In this document: one piece after another, positions 33,701 to 41,868 of the stretch
Numbering within the stretch: position 1 is the stretch's first letter
How the letters are laid out: the number at the start of each line of letters is the position of its first letter
From: Candidatus Kuenenia stuttgartensis
GTDB lineage: Bacteria; Planctomycetota; UBA11346
Direction: 5' to 3'
NCBI GenBank assembly: GCA_945876185.1
Contig: CAMCMZ010000016.1
Coordinates: forward strand, 1 to 53,565
DNA: 53,565 nt
The notes under the pieces: generated by a model
Told to the model about the DNA's origin: nothing
The model's input: the letters and a program-made list of their open reading frames with translations, nothing else
Database searches by the model: none
Program-made: the position numbers and the translations under genes

Positions 33701-36052
33701 CCCAGCGGTGATCCAGCGACGGCCACGGTGAGCGGGGGACCACCCGGGAACCCCAACCCCTGGACGATCTGGGCCCAGATCGATCCCGACGCGTCACCCT
33801 GCGAACCGGATCCACGCCTGCCGGTCAATCCGGATCTGCGCATCCTGGACCTGACCAAGCCGGGGAACCGCAGACTACCCTTGCGCGCGGCCGGGCCGAC
33901 CTCCGGCGTCGCCGACCAGTTCCCGCAGCGCGGCATCCTGCGCATCCAAGGCGGCGGTCCGCCGCAGTTTCTCTATTTCGAGCGTGCCGGCAGCACGCTG
34001 ACCAACCTGGAACTGGTCCGGCCCTGGCAACTGCAGCCGGAGCTGGAAGGAACCGATCCCCGCTATCCGCTGTTCACCACCTTGTATTTCCACAAGCTCT
34101 CTCCGCCCAGCGTGTTCCTGCTCAGCATCGAATCGACCGGTTGCGATACCTTCGAAGTTGGGCGGTACCGTGAGTTGAGCGGTGGCGAATGCGAGTGGAT
34201 GGATCCGTATTCAGGGTACGACGATGCCGGGGTGGTGATTGGTGTCCTGACAGCGCATCATCGTCGCTGGCTGGTCCAGGCCACGGATGCGAGCACGGAT
34301 CGAGTGGAATGGCTGGCCTACCACCAACTCGTCCGTCGCGATTCCGGCAGTCCGGCGTACTTCGTCAATTGGTCCGGATGGGGTCCGTTCTCGCGGGGTC
34401 GCCAGCGCACCGACTGGGCCGGCAAGCTGGGTTCGCTCCTTTCCCAGACCACCGCCTTTCCCGCCGGCGCGGCACTCATCCCGGTGCAGCAATGGTTCGG
34501 CGCTCCGGCGCATCTGCTCGCCACCGGGGATGTCCTGACCGTCATCCCGCGCGCGACCCCCAGCACGGCAGATCAGCCGGGTCAGCCGGGCCGCGCTTTT
34601 CAGGCCATCATCCGCTATGCCGCCCGCGACGGCTACGACACCGAGGGCACGCAACTCGGGGAAAAATCTATCGACTGCAAGAACGAGTACTTCACCTTCC
34701 ACGTGCCGACCGGCAAGGAACACCCGTGGATCGACCAACCCGACAACTATGACTGGTTGTGCGGACCTTGTTGGACCGGCCGCGATCTGACCGGGACCAA
34801 CCAATGGAACCTGGCCAGCCTGTTCGGACCCTGCCAGAATGCCTGGTTTGATCACCTGCCCCGTTTCGATCTTTGGAAGGAAGGCTTCACCGGCAGCGGA
34901 ACCACCGGCGCGCGGGTCGCCCTCGGGGGACCTGACACCGGGCGCGGCAGCACCTTCAGCCCTGTCGGCATGTGGATCGACGGGGTCTGTGCGTCCCCCT
35001 TGCCAGACAGTGGAATAGGTCGCACGGCCCAACTGGTCCAGCCGGCCAGCCTGACCGACCTCACGATGTCGACGGCGCTCGGGGTGAACCTCAGCCAGAA
35101 CCGGTTGCTCAGCATCGACGGCGAGGTGTTCGCCATGACCAAGGGAAACACCAGGGATGCCAGGAATCCGATCGGCCAGGGTCTGCTTGACCTCGAGACC
35201 ACGCCGGTCGTCCACACCATTGCCGACAAGCCACCTGGCGAACCTGACGACCGCAAGCCGCTGCCGACCTACCTCATCCTGCCCATCGGTCCGGTGACCC
35301 AGGTCAGCAATCCGCCACCCAAACCGGATGCGGACAAGGCGGTATCCGGCCAGTATTACATCTTCACCGAAAACGAATTGCGGGCACCGAAGGCGCTGAT
35401 CTGCGACAGCAAGGGGACCCCTGGCGTCCACGAAATGATCGACTTGGTTGGGCCGATTCGGATCATCGAACCGAGGAAGGGTGTCTCCCCAGTCCATGCC
35501 TATTTCCACGCCCCCTGGGTCCACGGCCTCTACCACACGCCGCAGGCCGGGATGGGGGCGAACCAGGTGGTGATCGGCTGGTGGCCGCGCTACCCCTCGT
35601 CCTTGCCGCGCCAGACGACGACCCAGCACCTGCGCAGCCGGACCTACCCCTGGATCGGCTTCCCGCTGCGTCTGTTCGACTGCTCGTTCGATAGCAAGCT
35701 GTTCGGCAAAGCCCCGATCGCCCAGATCGAGATTCCCGAGGCCATCGATACTTTGTTCGCGCTTGAGGCCCGGGCCATGGCGACCGGGGTGGATTGGACC
35801 GTGCCACCGGTAGTCAGCCTGAACCAGGGTGTCAACGATCGCAGCCTGACCTCGGCGTTCGAGCACAGCCAGTTCAACGACAAGACCGTGGATGGGGCGG
35901 AACTGCGGGTATTCTGGCGTTATGAGGCCAACGTCTCGGGCCAGCTCACCGACATCGCCGCCGCCGCCAACCGAGTGCCGCCGCTGGTCGGGCCAACCCG
36001 TCTGCGCTGCCTTGCCCCGGCCAAGATCCTTGCCACGGAGACCAATCGATGA
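30713..36052 (+). CDS. Giant GspK-like minor pseudopilin
   Basis: 1779 residues, against about 330 for a standard GspK. The N-terminus RGAALMMAIVILMALMLLGL is a prepilin-type helix lacking Glu at +5, as is characteristic of GspK. VGITIEDEAGKLDVNCL and LYLPGNRITRMEQLLLAGK match the GspK head (about 130-240). Beyond this lies a LamG-like domain at about 670-860 (RQLSFWLKPDEDWKSGAPVV, QWYHVQVAL) and at least three short beta-hairpin repeats of the type GILRVDDEYIAYEKVQG (about 903), GILRIQGGGPPQFLYFERAG (about 1067) and RLLSIDGEVFAMTKGN (about 1459). GspK normally sits at the pseudopilus tip with GspI and GspJ, so the huge extension would be exposed at the tip. Its stop overlaps the next gene by 4 nt. 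Confidence 0.75.
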   Translation: MSPLNPTTRGAALMMAIVILMALMLLGLPFLFSQSVGMSGTRSFAHRQLTAAGLSTAEATGVGAAAVAVAPHFKANQNEAFSTIGLTLKDVLKVDVVQGPDGNNRTALDLDSGALAQLGLCAPGRTDQPTVGITIEDEAGKLDVNCLTVAAWHHLLRAVGIGDWDDDDVLDDEDGSHIFGLHRMETPEAYSDDADRYGELARKLAELRLYLPGNRITRMEQLLLAGKTSAVSQGRYSGSFRRPLTVTELERLRPFLTLHNPGQGREGQTDLGTVMGSIVHTRDMFQYTDILIDGRIHNVLGLGSLLVNPSMRNATGDPRLASVTFRQSQHRQDLSGTIFAAKDGTGLFHQPALGTAMTLVLPAALNVHQMPREIRLLYGPEDEKTGESGGFPHPTTEIRTLSALAFLQARGLRSAESRTLLSYVDPLSTYFVRYDKNGDPILGYHIEFPPLGISSMGTVSIETGATMADRSHRPTASGFRRVVAQALRQERVQEVRWLTQGQEFALLAQRLGSQLDTWPNPARRLITDPAVPLSMPDDPDLSQGGSAKAPTGFRPQTQPNLATGLVDWARPPGKRAIPLSHLQPDFVLPMGGVDPVDQGSLLTGALEQPKLSDQDIAPDGVHFAKEVLFPAIKMFGPEQPKGANPRGPAPGPLGSPAVPAAPANAPEVSARQLSFWLKPDEDWKSGAPVVLFEARMPKANAGRKIDGSDGDAELQNHLSLAFDRDKKLLVLSLASPVIEYLEDSVTQVAVDDVKTTGIDERSLGSQGTGSMAPLAPRVGKPENLAKVSELLKANRIATLYKVPDREGKPYFRKDQWYHVQVALGGTRPGAHAIILDGIVGRDAQRHPSHTLSDHGDHVTLPGLPLSAPLTAVAVESDHTPIIPDSNTITVTPIANLELTAEDLFPARGILRVDDEYIAYEKVQGNTFTGCVRGYRQNTDTSAARYPRNQPPVPVIPPRWPKVQGHSLDAIVTPGGFRFQVSGARMYRGGAKLAETLPSGDPATATVSGGPPGNPNPWTIWAQIDPDASPCEPDPRLPVNPDLRILDLTKPGNRRLPLRAAGPTSGVADQFPQRGILRIQGGGPPQFLYFERAGSTLTNLELVRPWQLQPELEGTDPRYPLFTTLYFHKLSPPSVFLLSIESTGCDTFEVGRYRELSGGECEWMDPYSGYDDAGVVIGVLTAHHRRWLVQATDASTDRVEWLAYHQLVRRDSGSPAYFVNWSGWGPFSRGRQRTDWAGKLGSLLSQTTAFPAGAALIPVQQWFGAPAHLLATGDVLTVIPRATPSTADQPGQPGRAFQAIIRYAARDGYDTEGTQLGEKSIDCKNEYFTFHVPTGKEHPWIDQPDNYDWLCGPCWTGRDLTGTNQWNLASLFGPCQNAWFDHLPRFDLWKEGFTGSGTTGARVALGGPDTGRGSTFSPVGMWIDGVCASPLPDSGIGRTAQLVQPASLTDLTMSTALGVNLSQNRLLSIDGEVFAMTKGNTRDARNPIGQGLLDLETTPVVHTIADKPPGEPDDRKPLPTYLILPIGPVTQVSNPPPKPDADKAVSGQYYIFTENELRAPKALICDSKGTPGVHEMIDLVGPIRIIEPRKGVSPVHAYFHAPWVHGLYHTPQAGMGANQVVIGWWPRYPSSLPRQTTTQHLRSRTYPWIGFPLRLFDCSFDSKLFGKAPIAQIEIPEAIDTLFALEARAMATGVDWTVPPVVSLNQGVNDRSLTSAFEHSQFNDKTVDGAELRVFWRYEANVSGQLTDIAAAANRVPPLVGPTRLRCLAPAKILATETNR

Positions 36053-37155
36053 CCAGCCGGAACACCGGTCAGAACCAGATCCGGGGCAATTCCCGGACCA
36101 GCGGTTTCACCTTGGTCGAGATCATGATCTCGATCGCGATCTTCACGATGGTGAGCGGGGCGATGGTGGCGATCCTCATCGCTGCGACCCAGATCTTCCA
36201 AGGTGGCGAGGCCGCCCGCGCCGCCAACGACGAGGCCGTCGCGGTGCTGTCGACGATCGAAGATGACCTTCGCCGCGCGGTGCCGCAGGCGCCGCCGGTC
36301 ATTGACGCCACCGGCCAGGCGGTCCCGGCTCAGATTGGGGGCTGGGTGTATGCCAAGGTCCTTGATGATGGCACGGGCAACTGCCTGCTCGCCTGGGTGA
36401 TCGCCAATCCGGATCGGACCGAAATCGACACTGCCACAGGTGCGGGGGCGAGACTGCTGGTGGCTTATGGGGTGGAGAGTGACAGGAAACTCCGGCGCAA
36501 GACCTGGCGCCTGGGGGCGAACGGGTCGGTCGATGTGTCCTTCCGCGAAGCCGTACGCACTGGTGGCAATCCGAGTCCCTACAAGACCGAGGAGATCGCC
36601 AGTGATTGCCTGCATTTCAGCGCCTGGATCGCGGTGCAGGATGTGGAGGCGATGAAGCGGCCGTTCCGGGACAGGTCTGGCATAGAGGAACGGGGTTGCC
36701 CCGAATGGGAGAAGGTGGACACGGACAAGAAGACCATCCTGCCCCCGCGCTATGACGCGTCGGCAGGAACTCCGCCTCGGGCATTCGATACCGCCATGCT
36801 GAACAACGCTGTTTCCGATCCTTTTCCCAACGCCGTGCGCATCGCGGTCACCTTGACCGGCGGCAACCGCTTCGCGACGCGGGGATCGGTGCTGTCCTCG
36901 ACCACGGATGGGACGGTGACCCGCTTTCGGGTGAAGATGGATTCCGGTCGGCCAGGACTGGGGGCGCTCATCCGGATCGACCAGGAATGGATGAAGGTCA
37001 CCAAGGTGGATGGGTCCTTCCTGAGCGTGGACAAGGATGATCGGAGCAAGCGTCGCAGCCGAGTAGACAGCGCATTGGATAACCTGGCCGCCGGTTCCAG
37101 CAAACCGCTCTGGGCCGGTCAAACCTACAGCGTCGTCCGCGCCTTCCCGCGCTGA
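36049..37155 (+). CDS. GspJ-like minor pseudopilin
   Basis: 368 residues. Prepilin signature SGFTLVEIMISIAIFTMVSG (G|FTLVE) followed by the GspJ-like helix AVAVLSTIEDDLRRAV. Near the C-terminus (about residue 303) lies IRIDQEWMKVTKVDGSFLSV, the same type of beta-hairpin repeat as in the K-like gene. Start overlaps the K-like stop (ATGA), so the two are translationally coupled and likely partners in the tip complex. Normal GspJ is about 200 residues, so this one is extended too. Confidence 0.8.
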   Translation: MTSRNTGQNQIRGNSRTSGFTLVEIMISIAIFTMVSGAMVAILIAATQIFQGGEAARAANDEAVAVLSTIEDDLRRAVPQAPPVIDATGQAVPAQIGGWVYAKVLDDGTGNCLLAWVIANPDRTEIDTATGAGARLLVAYGVESDRKLRRKTWRLGANGSVDVSFREAVRTGGNPSPYKTEEIASDCLHFSAWIAVQDVEAMKRPFRDRSGIEERGCPEWEKVDTDKKTILPPRYDASAGTPPRAFDTAMLNNAVSDPFPNAVRIAVTLTGGNRFATRGSVLSSTTDGTVTRFRVKMDSGRPGLGALIRIDQEWMKVTKVDGSFLSVDKDDRSKRRSRVDSALDNLAAGSSKPLWAGQTYSVVRAFPR

Positions 37156-37221
37156 GTCTCGCCCGCAGTCGCGGACTCCCCGCTTGCCAAGCATGCCATC
37201 GCTCAGACGGTTCCGCCCACC

Positions 37222-38157
37222 ATGGAATCAATCTTCTCTTTCCTCGCCCTCGACCAGTTCGTCACCGCCGACCTGCTGACCATCGGCGTCCTGATCATTC
37301 TCGAATCGCTGCTGTCGTGCGACAATGCGGTCGCTTTGGCGTTGATGGTGCGCAGCCTGCCGAAAGACCAGCAGGGCAAGGCGCTGCGCTACGGCATCAT
37401 CGGGGCCTATGTCTTCCAGATCATCGCGGTGTGCCTGGCGGCCTGGGTGATGAATCTGTGGTGGGTGAAGATGCTCGGTGGCATGTACCTGTCCTGGATC
37501 GTCATCAAGCATTTCACGGCAAAGAAACAAGAAGACGGCACACCGCATGGGGTCAAACCCTGGATCATCCCGGGGCTGACCCTGTTCTGGTCGACGGTGG
37601 TGATGGTCGAACTCACCGACGTAGCTTTTTCCGTGGATTCCATCGCGGCGGCGGTGGCCTTCACCGACAAGCCGTTCGTCCTGATCTTGGCGGCTTTGGT
37701 CTACATCCTGGTGATGCGCTTCGCCGCCCAGGGTTTCATCAAGCTGCTGCACCATTTCCCCAAGCTCGAAACCATGGCCTTCCTGGCCGTCGGCTTCATC
37801 GGCTGCAAGCTGCTCCTGGAACTGCCCGGCGATGTGCTCGGCCGGGTGCATGACCTGCCGCCGGCGGTGGCCTACGCGACCCCGGCCGAATTCCGGCACC
37901 AGGCGCATGCGGTGAACCCGCCGGTGATCGCGATCCCGCACGTGGTGACGATCTACAGCCGGTCGATCAGCGCCCCGGATGAAACCCGTTTCGGCCCAGC
38001 CGGTGAGCGCGCGTCCGTCAAGGCCTATAAGGAAGCCAATGGCTGGTGGAACCTGCACGGCCGGCCGCTCATCCAGATTGAGGAGGGGGCCTCGGCGTTC
38101 ATGGTCCTCGGGTTGTTCGGACTGGGCTTCCTGCTCGGGCGTCGCAAGGACGATTGA
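37222..38157 (+). CDS. TerC-family integral membrane protein
   Basis: 311 residues. The family signatures ESLLSCDNAVALALM (helix 1) and VELTDVAFSVDSIAA (acidic ion-binding pair) are present, with about six to seven membrane segments. TerC proteins are linked to tellurite resistance and manganese/metal efflux. Between the last helices there is a hydrophilic stretch of about 90 residues (roughly 205-295), longer than usual, followed by a final helix and RRKDD tail. It starts 66 nt after the pseudopilin operon and may be its own unit. Confidence 0.9.
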   Translation: MESIFSFLALDQFVTADLLTIGVLIILESLLSCDNAVALALMVRSLPKDQQGKALRYGIIGAYVFQIIAVCLAAWVMNLWWVKMLGGMYLSWIVIKHFTAKKQEDGTPHGVKPWIIPGLTLFWSTVVMVELTDVAFSVDSIAAAVAFTDKPFVLILAALVYILVMRFAAQGFIKLLHHFPKLETMAFLAVGFIGCKLLLELPGDVLGRVHDLPPAVAYATPAEFRHQAHAVNPPVIAIPHVVTIYSRSISAPDETRFGPAGERASVKAYKEANGWWNLHGRPLIQIEEGASAFMVLGLFGLGFLLGRRKDD

Positions 38158-38368
38158 GCCGCCTGCCGTTCCAGGCAGTCCTGCCGCTGCACCGACTGGG
38201 CTCGTCGGCCAATAAGTGGCTAGAAAAACAGGGCTTGGGAGGTCTGTTCTGAGGCGATCCCCAGGCTGGGCCTATGCCACTGACAACTGGGCGTGATCCC
38301 AGGTGGAACTGCAATCCCAACCGGCACGACCGGCGCGTCACGGTCTGGCACGCCCCCGGAGCGTCGTC

Positions 38369-39766
38369 ATGTCCAACAACGGTGTCGTAGTCGCCAGTCT
38401 TTGCGCTTTGGCCCTCGTCGGGTGTGTGCCCCCTGGTGACAGCGGGACGCGTGCCACCTCGGCCAGGCAGGGCCGGCAGATCGTCGACCTGCCGCGCCAG
38501 CCCGCCAAGGGCGCGGTCGCAGCGGTGGCCTCGGCCGAGGGCGTCATCACGGTGGAACTGGCGTTGGGCAAGGCGCAGGGGGTCGAAGCGGGAACGTTCT
38601 TCCGGGTGACCGCCGATGATGACACGGGCCGGCTCAAGGGCGTGCTCCAGGTGACGGAAGTCCTGGGCGACGCCCGCTGCGTCGCGCGCCAAATCGGACT
38701 GACGGACCGCAGCCAGCCGTTGGCGCCCGGGGATACCGCTTTCGAGATCACTGATCTCGCGGATCTCGCCGGCAAGGCCGCCGCCGAGGTCGGTCGCGTC
38801 ACCGGCCAGGACCAGGCCCGAGATGCCGAGGACGAACGCCGCTTCGCCGGCCTGCGCGAATCCTACCGCAAGGAATTGGCGCGCCTGCGCGCCGAATACG
38901 ACACCGCGATCGCCGCTGCCAATGCCACGGGCGATCGCCGCGTCCAGGCGGCGGAATCCACCGGCCGTGAGGCGATGGAGCGCGCGGTGAAGGAGCACCA
39001 GGTCGCGATCGCTGCGATCCGCACCGCGACCGAGGAGAATCTGCGCGCCAATCTGGCGAAGTACGAAGCCGAAACCGCTGCCCGGCGCAAGGCCCTCGCG
39101 GACGAGAACCAGCGCTTGTCGGCGCAGATCGAGCGGCTGCTCGCGGAAGGCCAGCAAGGCGTCAAGCGCCTGGAAACCGCCGGCAAAGAGCGCGCCGAGG
39201 CGGACCGTCTCTGGCAGGCCCGGATCAAGGCCGAAGTCGAAAGTCGCGAACTCTTGACCGGCAAGCTGGCTGAGCTCGAACGCCGCCTGACCGGCGCTCC
39301 CGCCGCCAGCACCGCTGCGCTTGTCAATGATGCCGGGCGCGACGAACCCGTACTCGACAAGCTGGCGCGCCTGGCAGGCGAACTCGCCGCCGCGCGCGAA
39401 AAAGTGCAGCAGGCGACCGAGGCGACCGCCGCCGCCAAGGCCGAGACCGAGCGGGCAAATCGGATCCTGGCCGAGAACCAGCAGCGCGCGGAGGAACTCG
39501 CCCGCCGCCTGGGCGAGATCGACGGATTGAAAGCGCAGGGCCAGCAGTTGCAGGCCAAGCTGGCCGTTGCCGCCACCGACGTCGCGACCGCCAAGGAATC
39601 CCGCGCCGCCGCCGAACTCGCCCGGTTGGAGGCAGAACGCACCCTGTACGACCTCGCCGCGCGCGTCCTGCGCCTGGCCAACGACCGCGCCGACACCGCC
39701 GCCTTGCAAGAACGCCTGAAGCAGCTCCTGGCCGCGAAGACGCCGGCGCCGGAGGCGAAGCCATGA
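38369..39766 (+). CDS. Coiled-coil lipoprotein
   Basis: 465 residues from ATG 38369. A signal peptide ending in the lipobox LVGC (ASLCALALVGCVPP) marks it as a lipoprotein. Residues about 50-130 form a small beta-rich domain (GVITVELALGKAQGVEAGTF). The remainder is Ala/Glu/Arg-rich heptad sequence (RRFAGLRESYRKELARLRAE to the end), a long coiled coil. No enzyme motif. First of three envelope genes; stop overlaps the next start by 4 nt (ATGA). Confidence 0.8.
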   Translation: MSNNGVVVASLCALALVGCVPPGDSGTRATSARQGRQIVDLPRQPAKGAVAAVASAEGVITVELALGKAQGVEAGTFFRVTADDDTGRLKGVLQVTEVLGDARCVARQIGLTDRSQPLAPGDTAFEITDLADLAGKAAAEVGRVTGQDQARDAEDERRFAGLRESYRKELARLRAEYDTAIAAANATGDRRVQAAESTGREAMERAVKEHQVAIAAIRTATEENLRANLAKYEAETAARRKALADENQRLSAQIERLLAEGQQGVKRLETAGKERAEADRLWQARIKAEVESRELLTGKLAELERRLTGAPAASTAALVNDAGRDEPVLDKLARLAGELAAAREKVQQATEATAAAKAETERANRILAENQQRAEELARRLGEIDGLKAQGQQLQAKLAVAATDVATAKESRAAAELARLEAERTLYDLAARVLRLANDRADTAALQERLKQLLAAKTPAPEAKP

Positions 39767-40590
39767 AGCGCCACCTGAACCGCTCCATCCTGGTGCTGCT
39801 CGCCGCCGGCCTGGGCCTGTCCGCCACTGCCGTTGATGCGCCGGGCCGGATCGTCGGTCGCGGCGGTGGTGAACCCGCATCCGAGACGCCGCCCGCGCCG
39901 GTTCCGGCGGGATCGGCAGAAGACCGTCTGGTGGCGCACCTGCGCGACCTCGACGCCAAGATCAGCCGCCTGGAAGCCCGCATCGAGCCACGCACCTTGG
40001 CCGGGCGCGGAGCGTTCGCCGGTGGCAGCGGTCTGCTGGTCGGCCTGCCGAACGGATCGACGGGCGGATCAACCAGCGGCAAGGACGAGACCCTGCTTGA
40101 ACGCATGCGCCGGCTCGAACGCGAGGTCGGCGAAAGCCGGGCGCTCGCCAGCGAACGCGAACAGGCCCTGGCCGCGACCCGGGTGGACCTCGAACGCGCC
40201 CGTGACCAGGGCAAGCTTTCCGCCGAGCAGGTCGATGCCCTCAGCCACACCCGCGACAACCTGATCACGGCGCAGCAGGCCCTGAACGAACGCCAGGGTG
40301 CGATCGCAAGCCTGAGCGAACGCCTGACCACGACCGAACTGGCGCGACTCAGATCCGAGCGCGAATTCTACCGCTTCGCCGCGAACGTGCTCAAGCTCAC
40401 GCCGGGGCAGACCGCCGAGCTGGCCGAACTGCAGGATGCCCTACGGCAGCACCTACGCGAATTGATGCCGGCGAAGGATGCCAAGCCGACCAGGCATGCT
40501 GGCGAGAGCGCGGCGAAACCGGTGGATCCGTCGGCAGCGCCGATACCGGCGCCAGCGCCAGTGCCAGCACCGGCGCACGGAGGGCACTGA
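39763..40590 (+). CDS. Secreted coiled-coil protein
   Basis: 275 residues. N-terminal signal peptide (SILVLLAAGLGLSATAVDA, likely Sec-type), a short Gly-rich part, a coiled-coil middle (SRLEARIEPR, ERMRRLEREVGESRALASER, ALNERQGAIASLSERL) and a Pro/Ala-rich tail ending HGGH. Its final helical region (LRSEREFYRFAANVLKL) resembles the equivalent region of the upstream gene (LEAERTLYDLAARVLRLAND), so the two are probably paralogous partners. Translationally coupled by an ATGA overlap. Confidence 0.75.
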   Translation: MKRHLNRSILVLLAAGLGLSATAVDAPGRIVGRGGGEPASETPPAPVPAGSAEDRLVAHLRDLDAKISRLEARIEPRTLAGRGAFAGGSGLLVGLPNGSTGGSTSGKDETLLERMRRLEREVGESRALASEREQALAATRVDLERARDQGKLSAEQVDALSHTRDNLITAQQALNERQGAIASLSERLTTTELARLRSEREFYRFAANVLKLTPGQTAELAELQDALRQHLRELMPAKDAKPTRHAGESAAKPVDPSAAPIPAPAPVPAPAHGGH

Positions 40591-40593
40591 CCG

Positions 40594-41256
40594 ATGCCTC
40601 GCCAGATCGTCTTTGCCCTCATCGTTTTCGCCCTCGTTTTGGCCGGTTGCCAGCGCGGCGAGACCGAACCCCCGCGTCCGGTCTCGTGGACGACCTCACC
40701 CCGCGCCGAGGCCCCCGGCCGCGTCGCGGTGCTGCCGGTCGCCCTCGCCGCCGGCATCGGCCGCTCGGCCCAGGCCGCCACCGAGGCCATCGCCGGAGCG
40801 CTGCGCGAACTCGGCAAGCATGAGGTCGTCCTGGTCGACCGCGACACGGCGCTGGAGATCGCTCCGGCCGATCCGCTGAAAGACAACCGCATCGACGCCG
40901 AGATGCTCCTGCGCCTGCGCCAGCGCCTGCGCGCCGACGCCGTGCTGCTGGTGCGGGTCGAACAGTTCCAGTCCTACGACCCGATCATTCTCGGTATGAC
41001 CGCGCACCTGGTCGCGTGCGGCGACGGCAGCGTGCTGTGGTCATGCACCGCCCACTTCGACGGCGCGCGGGCCGAGATCCAACGCGACATCGAAGCCTGG
41101 AATGAGCGCAACGCCGGCAGCGCCAGCGCCTCGGTCAGCGGCTGGCGCCTGGTCCTGTCCAGCCCAGCCCTGTTCCTGCGCTACGCCAGCGATCGCATGG
41201 TCACGACCATCCCGGTTGCGCCCGACCGATCGGTGAAGATGCCGTTTATCCATTGA
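40594..41256 (+). CDS. Lipoprotein with a CsgG/LpoB-like domain
   Basis: 220 residues. Lipobox LAGC after IVFALIVFALV. The mature part has alternating beta/alpha segments (RVAVLPVALAAG, ATEAIAGALRELGKHEVVLV, RLRADAVLLVRVEQFQSYDP, LGMTAHLVACGDGSVLWS), reminiscent of the envelope-lipoprotein fold of CsgG/LpoB/GNA1162-like proteins. This is a fold guess, not a confident family assignment. It starts 3 nt after the previous gene; the three genes are one operon of lipidated or secreted envelope proteins. Confidence 0.65.
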   Translation: MPRQIVFALIVFALVLAGCQRGETEPPRPVSWTTSPRAEAPGRVAVLPVALAAGIGRSAQAATEAIAGALRELGKHEVVLVDRDTALEIAPADPLKDNRIDAEMLLRLRQRLRADAVLLVRVEQFQSYDPIILGMTAHLVACGDGSVLWSCTAHFDGARAEIQRDIEAWNERNAGSASASVSGWRLVLSSPALFLRYASDRMVTTIPVAPDRSVKMPFIH

Positions 41257-41453
41257 ACCTGCGTAGGTCTTCCAGGTGAAGCGGCAGCCGGCGCCATCAG
41301 CACCGGCAAAAAGGATCTCTGAGTGCCATTTGAGCAGCCGTCAGGCTGCTCATGGGGGAGCGCCGGAGGCGCTTTACGGGGGCGGGCAGCCCCCGGACAA
41401 ACAAGAACCTGGGACGGCGAAGCCGGCCCTTCCGGCGCAGCCGGAAAACCCCG

Positions 41454-41570
41454 TGTATCCGGCCGCGCGGTGCCCTTCGCGCGAGAGCCGAACAACTCCA
41501 GCTTGGCGACGCGGTAGCGTCGGCAGAGATCGGCCAGGGCCTCGCGATCGATGTCCATACCAAGCGGCAT
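41454..41570 (-). pseudogene. Nucleotidyltransferase (MNT-type) N-terminal fragment
   Basis: From ATG 41570 or 41558 the minus strand encodes MDIDREALADLCRRYRVAKL and LFGSRAKGTARPDT, the typical start of a minimal nucleotidyltransferase, whose GSRAKG motif precedes the SDxDL metal site. After ARPDT the similarity ends and hairpin sequence begins, so the catalytic Asp pair is lost. Probably a decayed HEPN-MNT toxin-antitoxin or similar gene. Confidence 0.6.
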
Positions 41571-41662
41571 GGGCGGAACCCTAACCACGGTCGGCAAGAG
41601 GTGAACCGACAGCCGGTGGCGGGACGTCCGGCCCCCATGCCTCTGGAAACGACCGTACCCGG

Positions 41663-41778
41663 CTTGCGCCTGGGACCGCCGGTTTGCAACCGGCCGCTGG
41701 TCACGCGGCGATCCGGCCAAGGCCAGAACGACCAGGGAATCCCAGAATAATCCTGAGCGGCCTTGGCTGGATCGCCGG
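41663..41778 (-). repeat. Family-2 double-hairpin repeat, copy B (inverted)
   Basis: Contains CTTGCGCCTGGGACCGCC, CCGGTTTGCAACCGG and the paired CCGGCCAAGGCC and GGCCTTGGCTGGATCGCC arms, all as the reverse complement of copy A. Confidence 0.85.
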
Positions 41779-41868
41779 ACCACCCCAGACATCTAACTTT
41801 GCGGCTGGCTTCCACGTCGATAGAACCCAAAGGCAGACCTCAACAAAACGCGGGGGACCTGCAATGGG

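Larger units (their letters stand above)
41257..41868. other. Spacer with hairpins and gene debris
   Basis: No complete gene. It holds a hairpin TGAGCAGCC-GTCA-GGCTGCTCA (41331-41352), further GC stems (around 41360-41460), a nucleotidyltransferase fragment (41454-41570) and family-2 copy B (41663-41778). Confidence 0.75.

Noticed and set aside
38062-38157. PEP-CTERM sorting signal at the end of the TerC protein
   Set aside because: The final helix plus RRKDD resembles one superficially, but there is no PEP motif and TerC proteins normally end in a membrane helix.
38099-39880. A 593-residue minus-strand frame opposite the coiled-coil lipoprotein gene
   Set aside because: The plus strand has a signal peptide, lipobox and regular heptads; the minus frame is Gly/Arg-rich with no motif.
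41257-41480. Protein-coding frames across the hairpin-rich spacer on the minus strand
   Set aside because: The frames run straight through GC hairpins in several phases and only the short MNT-type start shows family resemblance.
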